NCBI RefSeq assembly: GCF_006874625.1 | Contig: NZ_CP030034.1 | Location: 2,790,001 to 2,854,000 of the forward strand | Source of the DNA: Bdellovibrio sp. NC01 | Lineage (GTDB): Bacteria; Bdellovibrionota; Bdellovibrionia; Bdellovibrionales; Bdellovibrionaceae | Length of the DNA: 64,000 nucleotides | Reading direction: 5' to 3' | Shown: positions 1 through 8,371 of the stretch, piece after piece | How positions within the stretch are numbered: the first letter of the stretch is position 1 | Layout: every line of letters starts with the position of its first letter | Made by a program: the position numbers and the translations under genes | Notes under the pieces: generated by a model | Database searches by the model: none | Told to the model about the DNA's origin: nothing | What the model saw: the letters and a program-made list of their open reading frames with translations, nothing else

Positions 1-145
1 CAATGGGATTGAGTGCGGCATCGTCATCGAAAGGGCCGCCGGGAAGAAGCTTAAGTAATAAAAAGCTCAGCGCCGCGAGTACCACTAGCGACGCTGTTAT
101 TTCGATTAACTTTTTAAAAAGAAACCTAAGCCAAATAAAAATCAA
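1..145 (-). CDS. ABC transporter permease, OppB/DppB type (partial, N-terminus only)
   Basis: An open frame runs off the left edge of the window. Translated from a TTG that overlaps the stop codon of the upstream lytic transglycosylase gene (TTGA overlap), it gives about 48 residues with a basic stretch, one long hydrophobic helix, then LLKLLPGGPFDDD. This matches the usual start of OppB/DppB-type dipeptide or oligopeptide permeases, where a first membrane segment is followed by a P-G-x-P-F/D motif at the periplasmic side. The rest of the gene and any other transporter genes lie outside the window. The TTG start is inferred from the tight overlap and a GGGA about ten bases upstream. Family is fairly likely; substrate cannot be told. 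Confidence 0.6.
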   Translation of the reverse strand, partial: MIFIWLRFLFKKLIEITASLVVLAALSFLLLKLLPGGPFDDDAALNPI

Positions 146-2529
146 ATGTCATCCCAGTTTTCCTTTCCCACAAGTTCGGCGTTTACTTTCACCGGAACTG
201 GCTCTGACAAGTATGGGAAAAGATCTTTTTTGTTGCCGTACAATTTTGCATAAACATAAGCGTTCGAAACAACGCGTTTTACGTAGTTTCTAGTTTCCAA
301 GAACGGAATGTGTTCAATGAACTCATCCGTTTCCAACCCGCCAAAAGATACCAACCAATTTTTTACACGATGTGGACCTGCATTGTAACCTGCAGCGACC
401 AACGGAATCGTGTTATCAAATCTGTCCATCAAACGTTTCAAGTAGCGCGAACCAACTTTCACAGCCGTTTCTGGCTCAAGCAACATTGGAGCCTTAAACT
501 CTTTATCGCCGATCAATGTTGCAACTTTGTGCCCTGTGAATGGCATAACTTGCATCAAGCCCAACGCACCCACTGGTGAAATCGCGTCACAGCGGTAAGA
601 ACTTTCCGCTCTCATGATGCCCCAAACCAGTTCTTCAGGAACCACGAACTTCTTCGTGTATTTTTCAACAGAGTCATTGAACGCACGAGGATACGCAAGC
701 TCCCACAAGTAGCGAACACCGTCAACACCATGAGCGGCACGTTGACCACCGAATGTCACTTGCGCCAAGTACGAAGAACGATTGAAGTGACCAGCAGTGC
801 TGTATTCCGTCATCAAAGTGCGAAGGTATTCACGATTCGCCGTTTTTCTTTCGATGTCATACAAATCCCAACGAGCCCATTCATTTTCACCAACGATCAT
901 CAAATCGCGGGCTCTTTCAAAACGACGCATCAACACGGGGCTAGAGAATGAAGCTGAGTTTTCACCGGCAGTGGCTTCATCTTTATCAGTTGCGTTTTGC
1001 ACAACCTCAACAGCTTGTTGATCGGTTGAGTCGCTACCGTCCGCTTCTTCCTCTTCACCTTTTTCGTCATCAGCAGAATACTGAGTGATCAACATTGTCT
1101 CTTCAGATTCTGAATCGTCACCGCGGTACGTGTCTTCAACTGACGGCATCAAGAACTCGCCGGCAGAAAATCTTGAAATCATACGAGGTGCAGTTGGCAA
1201 TGGACTTTGCGCCAATTTAGCTGCTGGCAAAGTCGCTTCCATTTTTTTCAATCGCGCTTGCGCTACAATCGCATAGTAACCAAGAAGAGGATCTTTTGCC
1301 AAGCCTTCCATCATACCACGAGCTTGCTCGGTCTTACCTTGACGATACAAACTCATCGCCATCCAGTAAGTCACACGATCATTCGGGAATGCTTTCCACG
1401 CTTTTTTATTTTTATGCTTCAGCGATTGCATATCAGAAAACGCCTTATAAGCGCCTTGATAATCACCCTTCAAATATTTCAACCACGCCAAGTGCCATTT
1501 TGCATCGCGATTCAAACCAGAGTTCGAATACACTTTCATGAACTCTTGGAATCTGCGAGCGGCACCGTCATAATCTTGGAACTGATAGCTCAAGAATGCC
1601 GACTGGTATAAAGCTTGACGACCCGTTTTTGAACGCGGGCTTAATTTATAAGCTGAATAGTAAGAACCGACTGCCTGTTGCACTTCACCCGCACGCGCCG
1701 TTGCTGATGCGAACAAAATCAAATAATCGAAATTCTTTTTCATGCTCTCGTAATACGGAGTCAGAATTTCAACAGCTTTCGTCAACTCGCCTTCTTGCAA
1801 ATAGAACTGCGCTTGCAATTTATCGGCAAGATATTTATCGGTCTTTGCAAGCTTCTCTTTCATCACGTTGATTTCGGCTTGCGCTTTTTGATCAAGACCT
1901 GCGAATAACAAATAACGAACGCGTGTGCGGAAATCTTCCGTCGTCACATTACAACCTGAAGGCTTGCCGTTGAATTCGTTCGCAGCAAGATCGACACTCC
2001 AATCTTGCACTTTTGAATAACCTGGATATTTTTCGTAAAGTTTTTCCAACCATTTGCATGTTTGGGAATGCTTTTTCATACCGTCTTCAGCAAGTGCTAA
2101 GTTGTAAATGATCTCTGGATAAGATTCTGTGTTGCGTGTGCGCTTTTCAAGTTTTGTAAATAACGCCGCTGCTTGTTTATAGCTTTTCTTTTCTAGTGCA
2201 ATTTGCCCCTGCAAGCTTGACGCTTCGATCGACATTTTTACGTTGGGCGATAACGCTTGGAGTTTATTCAACTCTTTTTCAGCGTCATCCATCTTGCCCG
2301 TTTTCATGTACGACTGCGCCAAATAGAAATATGCGTATTCTTCTAAATCAGTTTTTTGTTTCGCGATTTCTTCGAAGGCCGGAATAGCGGCTTCGTATTT
2401 AGAAGCCTTAAAAGACTCCATAGCCTTTTTAAAGCTCTCTAATTCATCCTTGCCCGATTGAGCAAATGCTGTTGAGGCCACAGGGCCCGCTGCCAAAGAA
2501 AATAATAACCATTTCAGGGAGGTCTTCAT
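142..2529 (-). CDS. Soluble lytic murein transglycosylase (Slt-like), periplasmic
   Basis: This 795-residue protein cleaves the glycan strands of peptidoglycan with formation of 1,6-anhydromuramyl ends. It starts with a signal peptide (cleavage probably after AFA, near residue 23), followed by a long helical region with TPR-like repeats over roughly residues 30-430, as in the ring-shaped part of Slt70. The SLT catalytic domain occupies about residues 630-770. The catalytic Glu lies near residue 642 in RAESSY, followed by GLMQVMP, AGYNAGP and the IPFLETRNYVKRV motif of family 1 enzymes. An odd acidic, Ser/Asp-rich insert lies around residues 490-515. The ATG at 2529 gives a clean signal peptide; an ATG nine bases upstream is possible. 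The next gene starts inside its stop codon. Confidence 0.93.
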   Translation of the reverse strand: MKTSLKWLLFSLAAGPVASTAFAQSGKDELESFKKAMESFKASKYEAAIPAFEEIAKQKTDLEEYAYFYLAQSYMKTGKMDDAEKELNKLQALSPNVKMSIEASSLQGQIALEKKSYKQAAALFTKLEKRTRNTESYPEIIYNLALAEDGMKKHSQTCKWLEKLYEKYPGYSKVQDWSVDLAANEFNGKPSGCNVTTEDFRTRVRYLLFAGLDQKAQAEINVMKEKLAKTDKYLADKLQAQFYLQEGELTKAVEILTPYYESMKKNFDYLILFASATARAGEVQQAVGSYYSAYKLSPRSKTGRQALYQSAFLSYQFQDYDGAARRFQEFMKVYSNSGLNRDAKWHLAWLKYLKGDYQGAYKAFSDMQSLKHKNKKAWKAFPNDRVTYWMAMSLYRQGKTEQARGMMEGLAKDPLLGYYAIVAQARLKKMEATLPAAKLAQSPLPTAPRMISRFSAGEFLMPSVEDTYRGDDSESEETMLITQYSADDEKGEEEEADGSDSTDQQAVEVVQNATDKDEATAGENSASFSSPVLMRRFERARDLMIVGENEWARWDLYDIERKTANREYLRTLMTEYSTAGHFNRSSYLAQVTFGGQRAAHGVDGVRYLWELAYPRAFNDSVEKYTKKFVVPEELVWGIMRAESSYRCDAISPVGALGLMQVMPFTGHKVATLIGDKEFKAPMLLEPETAVKVGSRYLKRLMDRFDNTIPLVAAGYNAGPHRVKNWLVSFGGLETDEFIEHIPFLETRNYVKRVVSNAYVYAKLYGNKKDLFPYLSEPVPVKVNAELVGKENWDDI

Positions 2530-2551
2530 GTCCGCCACTCCAAAACAAAAA

Positions 2552-2566
2552 TCCGACTACGTCGGA
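2552..2566. repeat. Triloop mini-hairpin, TCCGAC-TAC-GTCGGA
   Basis: A perfect 6-bp inverted repeat with a three-base loop sits between the divergent transglycosylase and radA genes. The same arms with loop TTC occur at 22145-22159, and related triloop hairpins occur at 8140, 30427 and 46971. Confidence 0.5.
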
Positions 2567-2618
2567 GCAAGCAAAGTGCATCCTTGTCACTCAGCTTTAA
2601 TAATGATACCGAATATCC

Positions 2619-4010
2619 ATGGCAAAATCGAAGACGAAAACGATCTATACCTGTCAAAATTGTGGAGCCCAACGTCCTAGGTGGGAAGGAAAATGTTCCG
2701 ACTGCGGCGCGTGGAATTCCTACGTGGAAGAATTGCAGCTGGCAGAGGTTAAAACCCGAGGTTGGTCTACAGGGCCTTCTGACACGGCAACAGCAGCAAA
2801 CAAGCCTGTGTCACTGGACCAAAGACTTGAAGAGATCAAATTGGATCGCTTCGATACAGGTTTTGAAGAACTGAACCGCGTTTTAGGTGGTGGTTTAGCA
2901 CGTGGAAGCTTCGTTCTTTTGGGCGGCTCCCCTGGTATCGGCAAATCGACTTTGCTTTTGCAAATGGCCGGTGGCCTTGCAGATAACAAACATAAAATCT
3001 TGTACATCTCGGGCGAAGAAAGCGTTTCACAAACGGGTTCACGTGCGCATCGCTTGGGAATTCGTACTCCGTTGATTGAAATTGGCTGTGAAAGTAATCT
3101 GCATAACGTGATGGAGCTTGCTCGTCACAAAAAGCCAGATGTGCTTGTCGTCGATTCTATTCAAACGATGTATCTTCCTGATTTGCAGGCAGCTCCTGGT
3201 TCCGTATCGCAAGTTCGCGAATGCGCAGGTCATCTCATGGGTCTTGCGAAACAAGAAAACATCACTGTGATCTTGATTGGTCACGTCACAAAAGATGGCA
3301 ACATCGCGGGTCCTAAAGTGCTTGAGCATATGGTGGACTGCGTTCTGTCTTTTGATGGTGATATCTCTTACAACTTCCGTTTGCTTCGTGCTTTGAAAAA
3401 TCGTTTTGGTGCCGCTCAGGAATTGGGCGTTTTCCAAATGAACACGAAAGGTCTGGAAGAGGTTTCAAATCCTTCCGAATTATTCCTTGAAGAACGTGGC
3501 GATCAATTGATCGGTTCTGCGGTCTTTGCTTCGATGGAAGGCACTCGCCCACTTCTGTGTGAGGTTCAAGCGTTAACACTGTCGACCCATATGGCGATGC
3601 CTCGTCGTACCGCTTTGGGTATCGATGTGAATCGTCTGCATCTGTTAACGGCGGTTTTGGATCGTCATTTGGATGTGCGCTTAAGTTCGAATGATATCTT
3701 TATCAACGTTGTTGGCGGTTTGAAATTGATTGAACCAGCGGCAGACCTTGCGGTCGCAGCTGCGATTCTATCAACGGAAAGTCGTCGCGATCTGGATTCA
3801 AAAACTTGTTTCTTTGGAGAGATCGGTTTGACTGGCGAAGTTCGTGGGGTTTCTTTCGTAGAAAATCGCATTAAAGAAGCGGATAAGCTCGGATTTAAGC
3901 ACTTCGTGATCCCGTATTCTAACAAACGCCACCTTTCCGAGGTCAAAATTTCGAAGGATAAGAAGATTTCATTTGTCAAAAACGTCCATGAACTGAGTAA
4001 AATTATATAA
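2619..4010 (+). CDS. radA: DNA repair protein RadA
   Basis: RadA is a RecA-related, DnaB-like helicase that drives branch migration of recombination intermediates. The 463-residue protein has the normal family length and layout: a four-Cys zinc finger (C12, C15, C26, C29), a RecA-like ATPase with Walker A GGSPGIGKST at 102-111, the RadA-specific KNRFG motif at 260-264, and a C-terminal Lon-protease-like domain from about 280 on. No strong ribosome binding site precedes the ATG, but the zinc finger fixes the start. It is divergent from the transglycosylase gene and followed after a short hairpin by a cyclic-nucleotide-binding gene. Confidence 0.97.
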   Translation: MAKSKTKTIYTCQNCGAQRPRWEGKCSDCGAWNSYVEELQLAEVKTRGWSTGPSDTATAANKPVSLDQRLEEIKLDRFDTGFEELNRVLGGGLARGSFVLLGGSPGIGKSTLLLQMAGGLADNKHKILYISGEESVSQTGSRAHRLGIRTPLIEIGCESNLHNVMELARHKKPDVLVVDSIQTMYLPDLQAAPGSVSQVRECAGHLMGLAKQENITVILIGHVTKDGNIAGPKVLEHMVDCVLSFDGDISYNFRLLRALKNRFGAAQELGVFQMNTKGLEEVSNPSELFLEERGDQLIGSAVFASMEGTRPLLCEVQALTLSTHMAMPRRTALGIDVNRLHLLTAVLDRHLDVRLSSNDIFINVVGGLKLIEPAADLAVAAAILSTESRRDLDSKTCFFGEIGLTGEVRGVSFVENRIKEADKLGFKHFVIPYSNKRHLSEVKISKDKKISFVKNVHELSKII

Positions 4011-4038
4011 GAGCTGATTTATGCGGCTCTTATTTTCT
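4007..4038 (+). terminator. Hairpin with T-rich tail after radA
   Basis: ATAAGAGC and GCTCTTAT form an 8-bp stem around an 11-base loop, followed by TTTTC. The stem begins within the radA stop codon. The loop is longer than usual, so termination may be partial. Confidence 0.5.
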
Positions 4039-4052
4039 CAAGGACGATAATA

Positions 4053-4430
4053 ATGAGCGATGCAATCGTAAAAGAAACTTATCCCGCTGGTGACTACATT
4101 TTCTTCGAAGGTGATTTGGAAAGACATTTCTACATCATCGAAACAGGAACGGTCAGCATCTGCACGATGAATCGCCAAGGCCAAAAAGTTGAATTAGGCC
4201 AAGTCCACGATGGCGAATCCTTTGGTGAATTCGCCCTTCTTGAAAACAAACCGCGCTCTGCCTCTGCCATGGCAGTCACCGAAGTGACACTTGTGCGCGT
4301 TTCCGAAGAAGGCTTCCAAGAATTGCTTGAAGATCTTCCAGTCTGGGCAAACTGCATGTTAAAATCATTCGCAGATCGCCTAAAGAAAACCACAGCCGCC
4401 CTTAAAGACGCCGAAGATAAACTACGCTAA
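4053..4430 (+). CDS. Stand-alone cyclic nucleotide-binding domain protein
   Basis: The 125-residue protein is a single CRP-type cNMP-binding beta-roll. The phosphate-binding cassette GESFGEFALLENKPRSASA has the Gly, Glu, Arg and Ser residues expected for cAMP or cGMP contact, and a helix follows. There is no helix-turn-helix domain, so it should not be called a CRP-family transcription factor. An AAGGA motif precedes the ATG. Such lone domains may act as small regulatory partners or ligand sinks; no partner is evident here. It lies just downstream of radA and ends close to the convergent PilZ operon. Confidence 0.85.
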   Translation: MSDAIVKETYPAGDYIFFEGDLERHFYIIETGTVSICTMNRQGQKVELGQVHDGESFGEFALLENKPRSASAMAVTEVTLVRVSEEGFQELLEDLPVWANCMLKSFADRLKKTTAALKDAEDKLR

Positions 4431-4463
4431 CGCACTGTAGACCCAAAAAAACGACAGACACCT

Positions 4464-5153
4464 TTATTTGGCGGATTTGATGAAGAGTTCGCGTTGGAGG
4501 TCGGTCATTAATTGGAGCATTCTTGTTTCCATGACTTTATCGACTTCCATGAAGCGTGTGCCGGCTGTATAGGTTGTGCCATTGTCGTGTTCGCGTTTTT
4601 GTACGAAACGCACTTCAAGATCGAATTCCATCGCGCGACGAGCGCCTAATCTTAGACTGCCCTTTACGACATCGCCGATTTTTAAATCGGGCTTTTCGCC
4701 GCTGAATTCAATTCTGACTCCGCCGGCGCTGACATCTTTCACTGTGCAATCTTTAAAATATTTTTTGCCACCATGGCCGTGCAATGTGAACAATGCATCG
4801 AATTCTTCTGGAATGGGCACGCGCACGTTCGCACGACGTTGAAGTTGGTACACTTCCACATTGGTATTGATATAAAGTTTGTTATTTTCAGAGCGCACGT
4901 ATGTTTTTAGAAAATAGCGCTGATTATCAAAATCCAAATTCACAACGACATCTTGAGTTTGAATTTTGACTTGAACATCGTCAGTGGGTTGACACTCCAA
5001 CATTTCATCGTCAATCCCGATAGCTTTTACGTGAAAAGACTCGCCACCGGCTCCGCGCAATAGCAACTGTCCTTGTTCGGCAACAAGGTTTTGGAAAAGC
5101 TCTTTACGATCCGAGATAGCGATGTTTTTAAAAGCGGATTGTCCAATGATCAT
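4464..5153 (-). CDS. PilZ domain protein (c-di-GMP receptor), second copy of a tandem pair
   Basis: This 229-residue cytosolic protein has a YcgR-like N-terminal half and a PilZ domain in the C-terminal half. The c-di-GMP-binding residues are present: RRANVR at 106-111 and DVSAGG at 140-145. The C-terminus ends in a helix with MTDLQRELFIK. It closely resembles the gene just upstream, including LQRRAN, SAGG, LRLGARRA and LMxDLQRE, so the two arose by tandem duplication. The start codon overlaps the upstream stop as TAATG, which indicates translational coupling in the glpK operon. The target of this receptor cannot be inferred from sequence. Confidence 0.9.
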   Translation of the reverse strand: MIIGQSAFKNIAISDRKELFQNLVAEQGQLLLRGAGGESFHVKAIGIDDEMLECQPTDDVQVKIQTQDVVVNLDFDNQRYFLKTYVRSENNKLYINTNVEVYQLQRRANVRVPIPEEFDALFTLHGHGGKKYFKDCTVKDVSAGGVRIEFSGEKPDLKIGDVVKGSLRLGARRAMEFDLEVRFVQKREHDNGTTYTAGTRFMEVDKVMETRMLQLMTDLQRELFIKSAK

Positions 5154-5842
5154 TATTTTTTTCCAGAATACTTGATGTAGATTTCTCGCTGTAGATCCAT
5201 CATCAGACTGAGTAATCGGTTTTCTTTCGTCAAATCGATATTCATAAACTGCAAGCCCGCGACTTGCGTTTTATCGTTTACCTTTGCAAAACGCACTTCA
5301 AGATCAAATTCCAAAGCGCGGCGTGCACCCAAGCGAATGGTCCCTTTGATGCGCTCCCCGATTACAAATTCAGGAGTCACGAAAGGACATTCGATTTTAA
5401 TACCACCGGCACTGATGTCTTTGATTTTGCTTTCAAGGAAATAATTTTTTCCACCGTGAAGATACAGCGTGAAAACGGCTTCGTATTTTTCAGGCAAGTC
5501 GATGCGTGCATTTGCACGTCGTTGCAGTTGAAACAGATCGCCATCGATTTTTACGACAGCCCAACCGGAATTAAAACTTAATTCCGACTGAAAGAAATAG
5601 CGCTCGGTTTTGAATGGGAAATTGACCATGACCTTTTGCGCGACTTCGTGTTTCTTTGAATCTTCCGTGTGATGACAAAGTAGCTCTTCATCTTTTTCAG
5701 TTTGAATGGCGATCAAATGAAAAATATCGTCGCCTTCGCCTTTCAGCGAAATCTGCGCGCGATCCGAAGCGAGTTCCCTGAAAAGCATTTTCTTTTCAGA
5801 GACCGCAACTTTTTTAAATATCATCTGACCTTGATCAGCCAT
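5153..5842 (-). CDS. PilZ domain protein (c-di-GMP receptor), first copy of a tandem pair
   Basis: This 229-residue paralogue of the following gene has RRANAR at 108-113 and DISAGG at 142-147, the two PilZ signatures for c-di-GMP binding, after a YcgR-like N-terminal half. The start is the ATG at 5842, which overlaps the glpK stop codon as TAATG; a longer frame upstream lies inside glpK and is unlikely. The three genes glpK-pilZ-pilZ therefore form one coupled unit. The N-terminal halves of the pair have drifted more than the PilZ halves, suggesting shared ligand and different partners. That last point is inference. Confidence 0.9.
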   Translation of the reverse strand: MADQGQMIFKKVAVSEKKMLFRELASDRAQISLKGEGDDIFHLIAIQTEKDEELLCHHTEDSKKHEVAQKVMVNFPFKTERYFFQSELSFNSGWAVVKIDGDLFQLQRRANARIDLPEKYEAVFTLYLHGGKNYFLESKIKDISAGGIKIECPFVTPEFVIGERIKGTIRLGARRALEFDLEVRFAKVNDKTQVAGLQFMNIDLTKENRLLSLMMDLQREIYIKYSGKK

Positions 5843-7326
5843 TAAACTCTCTCTAAAGCTCTTTCCCAACGTGCCATGCGTGCTTTACGGGCCTTGGGAT
5901 CCATTTTAACTTTAAATTCTTTATTGGTCTTCCAAACTTTTTTAAGTTCTTTGATATCTTTCCAGAAACCGCAACCAAGGCCTGCCATAAACGCGGCACC
6001 CATGGCTGTTGTCTCAAGATTTTCAGGGCGGATCACATTGAGACCCAGATAGTCAGCTTGTAGTTGCATTAAAAGATCGTTCGCGGCAGCACCGCCATCG
6101 ACTTTCAAAGACTTCAACTTCTTGCCCATATCTTTTTGCATCGTCACCATGACGTCGACGTTTTGCAAAGCCATGGCTTCCAAAGTCGCGCGCGCAATGT
6201 GTGCTTTCGTCGTTCCGCGAGTCAGGCCACAAATCAAACCGCGAGCTTCCGGCTGCCAGTGAGGCGCCCCCAAACCCGTCAATGCGGGAACAAATTCAAC
6301 GCCCTCGGTATCGTCGACCGTTTTTGCTAATTTCTCAATATCAGACGATTGTGCAAATAGTCCCAAACCATCGCGCAACCATTGAACCGCAGCTCCGCAC
6401 ACGAAGGCACCACCTTCAAGAGCGTAAACTGTGTCTTCGTTTTTTAAGCGCCAAGCGATTGTCGCCAGCAATTTATTTTTTGAAGTGACAGCTTTTTTAC
6501 CGGTATTAACCAGCACGAAACTGCCCGTGCCGAACGTACATTTTGTATCACCGGGTTCAAAACAGATTTGCCCGAACAAGGCCGATTGTTGATCGCCCAA
6601 AATTCCTGTGATTGGAATTCCGTCTGGCAAGAAGCCCAAACCTTGCGTGCGACCGAACTCTGCATTCGAAGGACAGATTTCTGGCATCAACGCAGCCGGC
6701 ACATTAAAGAGTTTCAACAACTCTTCATCCCACCAGCCTTTATGAATATTCATAAGCATCGTGCGGGAAGCATTGCTGACGTCCGTTTTGTGCGATTGTT
6801 TTCCCGTCAAACGCCACAACAAATAGGTATCGACGGTGCCAGCTAACAATTCACCGGCTTTGGCTTTTTTAGCTGCTCCATTTACGTTTTTTAAAATCCA
6901 TTGAATTTTTGTCGCAGAAAAATAAGGATCCAAAACCAGGCCCGTGCGCGCTGTAATGAATTTCTCTTTTTTGGCTTTCTTTAATTTTTCGCAGATGTCT
7001 TGGGTACGACGGCATTGCCAAACGATAGCGTTGTAAACGGCTTTACCTGTTTTTTGATCCCACACCATGACAGTTTCACGTTGATTTGTGATTCCAATGG
7101 CAGCGATTTGCGAACCTTGCAATTTGGCTTTTTCCAAAACTGTGCGCATCGCTCGTTGCGTGGAATACCAAATATCTTCGGGGTCGTGTTCTACCCAACC
7201 TGGTTTGGGGAAAATCTGTTTGAAGGTTTCACGTGCCTCGGCAACAAGACCTCCGGCTTGATTGATAATGCAAGCTCTAGAGCTGGTTGTTCCCTGGTCG
7301 ATGGCCATGATAAAAGTAGAAGACAT
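5842..7326 (-). CDS. glpK: Glycerol kinase
   Basis: GlpK phosphorylates glycerol to sn-glycerol 3-phosphate with ATP. The 494-residue protein matches the FGGY-kinase family in length and motifs: the nucleotide-binding loop DQGTTSSRA near the N-terminus, WVEHDPEDIW, and a C-terminal ATPase subdomain with DGGAAANDLLMQ. The ATG at 7326 has GGGAG at a good distance; a longer frame to 7428 would overlap the divergent acyltransferase gene. No glpF or glpD is adjacent. Instead, two PilZ genes follow with overlapping stops and starts, an unusual partner set. The acyltransferase on the other strand uses glycerol-phosphate derivatives, so lipid synthesis may be the shared theme. Confidence 0.97.
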   Translation of the reverse strand: MSSTFIMAIDQGTTSSRACIINQAGGLVAEARETFKQIFPKPGWVEHDPEDIWYSTQRAMRTVLEKAKLQGSQIAAIGITNQRETVMVWDQKTGKAVYNAIVWQCRRTQDICEKLKKAKKEKFITARTGLVLDPYFSATKIQWILKNVNGAAKKAKAGELLAGTVDTYLLWRLTGKQSHKTDVSNASRTMLMNIHKGWWDEELLKLFNVPAALMPEICPSNAEFGRTQGLGFLPDGIPITGILGDQQSALFGQICFEPGDTKCTFGTGSFVLVNTGKKAVTSKNKLLATIAWRLKNEDTVYALEGGAFVCGAAVQWLRDGLGLFAQSSDIEKLAKTVDDTEGVEFVPALTGLGAPHWQPEARGLICGLTRGTTKAHIARATLEAMALQNVDVMVTMQKDMGKKLKSLKVDGGAAANDLLMQLQADYLGLNVIRPENLETTAMGAAFMAGLGCGFWKDIKELKKVWKTNKEFKVKMDPKARKARMARWERALERV

Positions 7327-7363
7327 AAACACTCCCAAAATCGCTGGATGATCACTCTCAATC

Positions 7364-8134
7364 ATGAAGAAATTTTTGCCGAAACCCAACGAAAAAATTT
7401 TTGGTCTAAAATCTCTGGATAGAGACACGCTGATCTATCGTGTTCTTCCCCGCTTTCTTTTAGAAATCCTACGCAAATACTTCCGCCTTGAGGTGGAGGG
7501 TGCTGAAAACATCCCACGCCGTGGTGCCGTTATCATTGCGCCTAATCATTCGGGCTATTCAGGATTTGATGCGTTTCTTTTGGGTCACGTCATTCAAGAG
7601 GAAGCGAAACGTGTGCCGCGCGTTTTGACTCACCACTTCTGGTTTCTGACAGAAACGACAGCGATCCCAGCACAAAAAATGGGTTTTACGGAAGCAACTT
7701 ATGAAAATGGCCTCAATGCCCTCAAAAAAGGAAATGCCATTGTGCTTTTTCCTGAAGGCGAGCAAGGGAATTTCAAACCCACGACTGAAAGATATCAACT
7801 GCAAGAATTCAAACGTGGTTTCGTGCGCATGGCTTTAGAAGCTGGCTGCCCGATTGTACCGGCGATTGTTTTGGGCGCGGAAGAGACTCACATCAATTTG
7901 AAGAAATTGAAATTCACGAAATTCTTAAAAGGCTCCGTCATTCCGTTGCCGCTGAATGTTTTGCCATTGCCAGCGAAGTGGCGCATTCGCTTTTTAGAGC
8001 CGATTGAACTTCCCTACAAAGCGTCCTCAGTTAATGATGCGGAACTTGTGCACGACATTGCCCAAGATATTCAAGAAAAGATGCAAGCCGCGGTTGAAGA
8101 AGAAATCGCCAAACGCGGAAATGCATTTCTTTAG
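7364..8134 (+). CDS. Lysophospholipid/glycerol-phosphate acyltransferase (PlsC superfamily)
   Basis: This 256-residue membrane-associated enzyme should transfer an acyl group to a lysophospholipid or glycerol phosphate. The first motif is NHSGYSGFD, where the His and Asp are separated by six residues rather than the four of classical PlsC; this spacing is known in a PlsC subgroup with NHxGxxxxDG-type motifs. The glycine/glutamate motif is FPEGEQG. Only 37 bases separate its start from glpK, so the two divergent promoters must overlap each other's 5' coding region. The exact acceptor is not clear. Confidence 0.8.
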   Translation: MKKFLPKPNEKIFGLKSLDRDTLIYRVLPRFLLEILRKYFRLEVEGAENIPRRGAVIIAPNHSGYSGFDAFLLGHVIQEEAKRVPRVLTHHFWFLTETTAIPAQKMGFTEATYENGLNALKKGNAIVLFPEGEQGNFKPTTERYQLQEFKRGFVRMALEAGCPIVPAIVLGAEETHINLKKLKFTKFLKGSVIPLPLNVLPLPAKWRIRFLEPIELPYKASSVNDAELVHDIAQDIQEKMQAAVEEEIAKRGNAFL

Positions 8135-8139
8135 AACCT

Positions 8140-8158
8140 ACTTCAGCGAAGCTGAAGT
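8140..8158. repeat. Triloop mini-hairpin, ACTTCAGC-GAA-GCTGAAGT
   Basis: A perfect 8-bp inverted repeat with loop GAA lies between two convergent genes. It lacks a T-run, so it is a weak terminator candidate at best. It belongs to the set of triloop hairpins seen at several gene boundaries in this window. Confidence 0.5.
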
Positions 8159-8167
8159 GCGGACCAG

Positions 8168-8356
8168 CTAGTTATGTTTATCAGGAATGTCAGCGCCGAC
8201 TGTGCGCAAGACGGCATTCCATTTCGTCGTAAGAACCCCACCGTCATCACGATCACGGCTGACAAGATTCTTCGTTAGAATTGCGGCAAGGCCTAATGAA
8301 ATCACCATCAAAAGAACCCATTCGATGATGACCTGACCTCGATTATTTTTAATCAT
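8168..8356 (-). CDS. Small Flp/TadE-like membrane protein
   Basis: The 62-residue product begins MIKNNRGQVIIEWVLLMVIS, a short polar leader with Gly followed five residues later by Glu and then a hydrophobic helix. This resembles the N-terminus of Flp-type pilins and TadE-like pseudopilins, where processing occurs after Gly and Glu sits near +5. The remainder is short and polar. No tad genes are adjacent; the gene lies 15 bases downstream of an unknown gene and probably shares its transcript. No clear ribosome binding site is seen. Function as a pilin subunit is inferred only from the N-terminus. Confidence 0.6.
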   Translation of the reverse strand: MIKNNRGQVIIEWVLLMVISLGLAAILTKNLVSRDRDDGGVLTTKWNAVLRTVGADIPDKHN

Positions 8357-8371
8357 AGTGGGATTAGGATA

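Noticed and set aside
3039-3437. A 132-residue open frame opposite radA.
   Set aside because: It lies wholly within conserved radA sequence and has no start signal or recognisable content.
4053-4430. CRP/FNR transcription factor.
   Set aside because: Only the nucleotide-binding domain is present; no helix-turn-helix follows before the stop.
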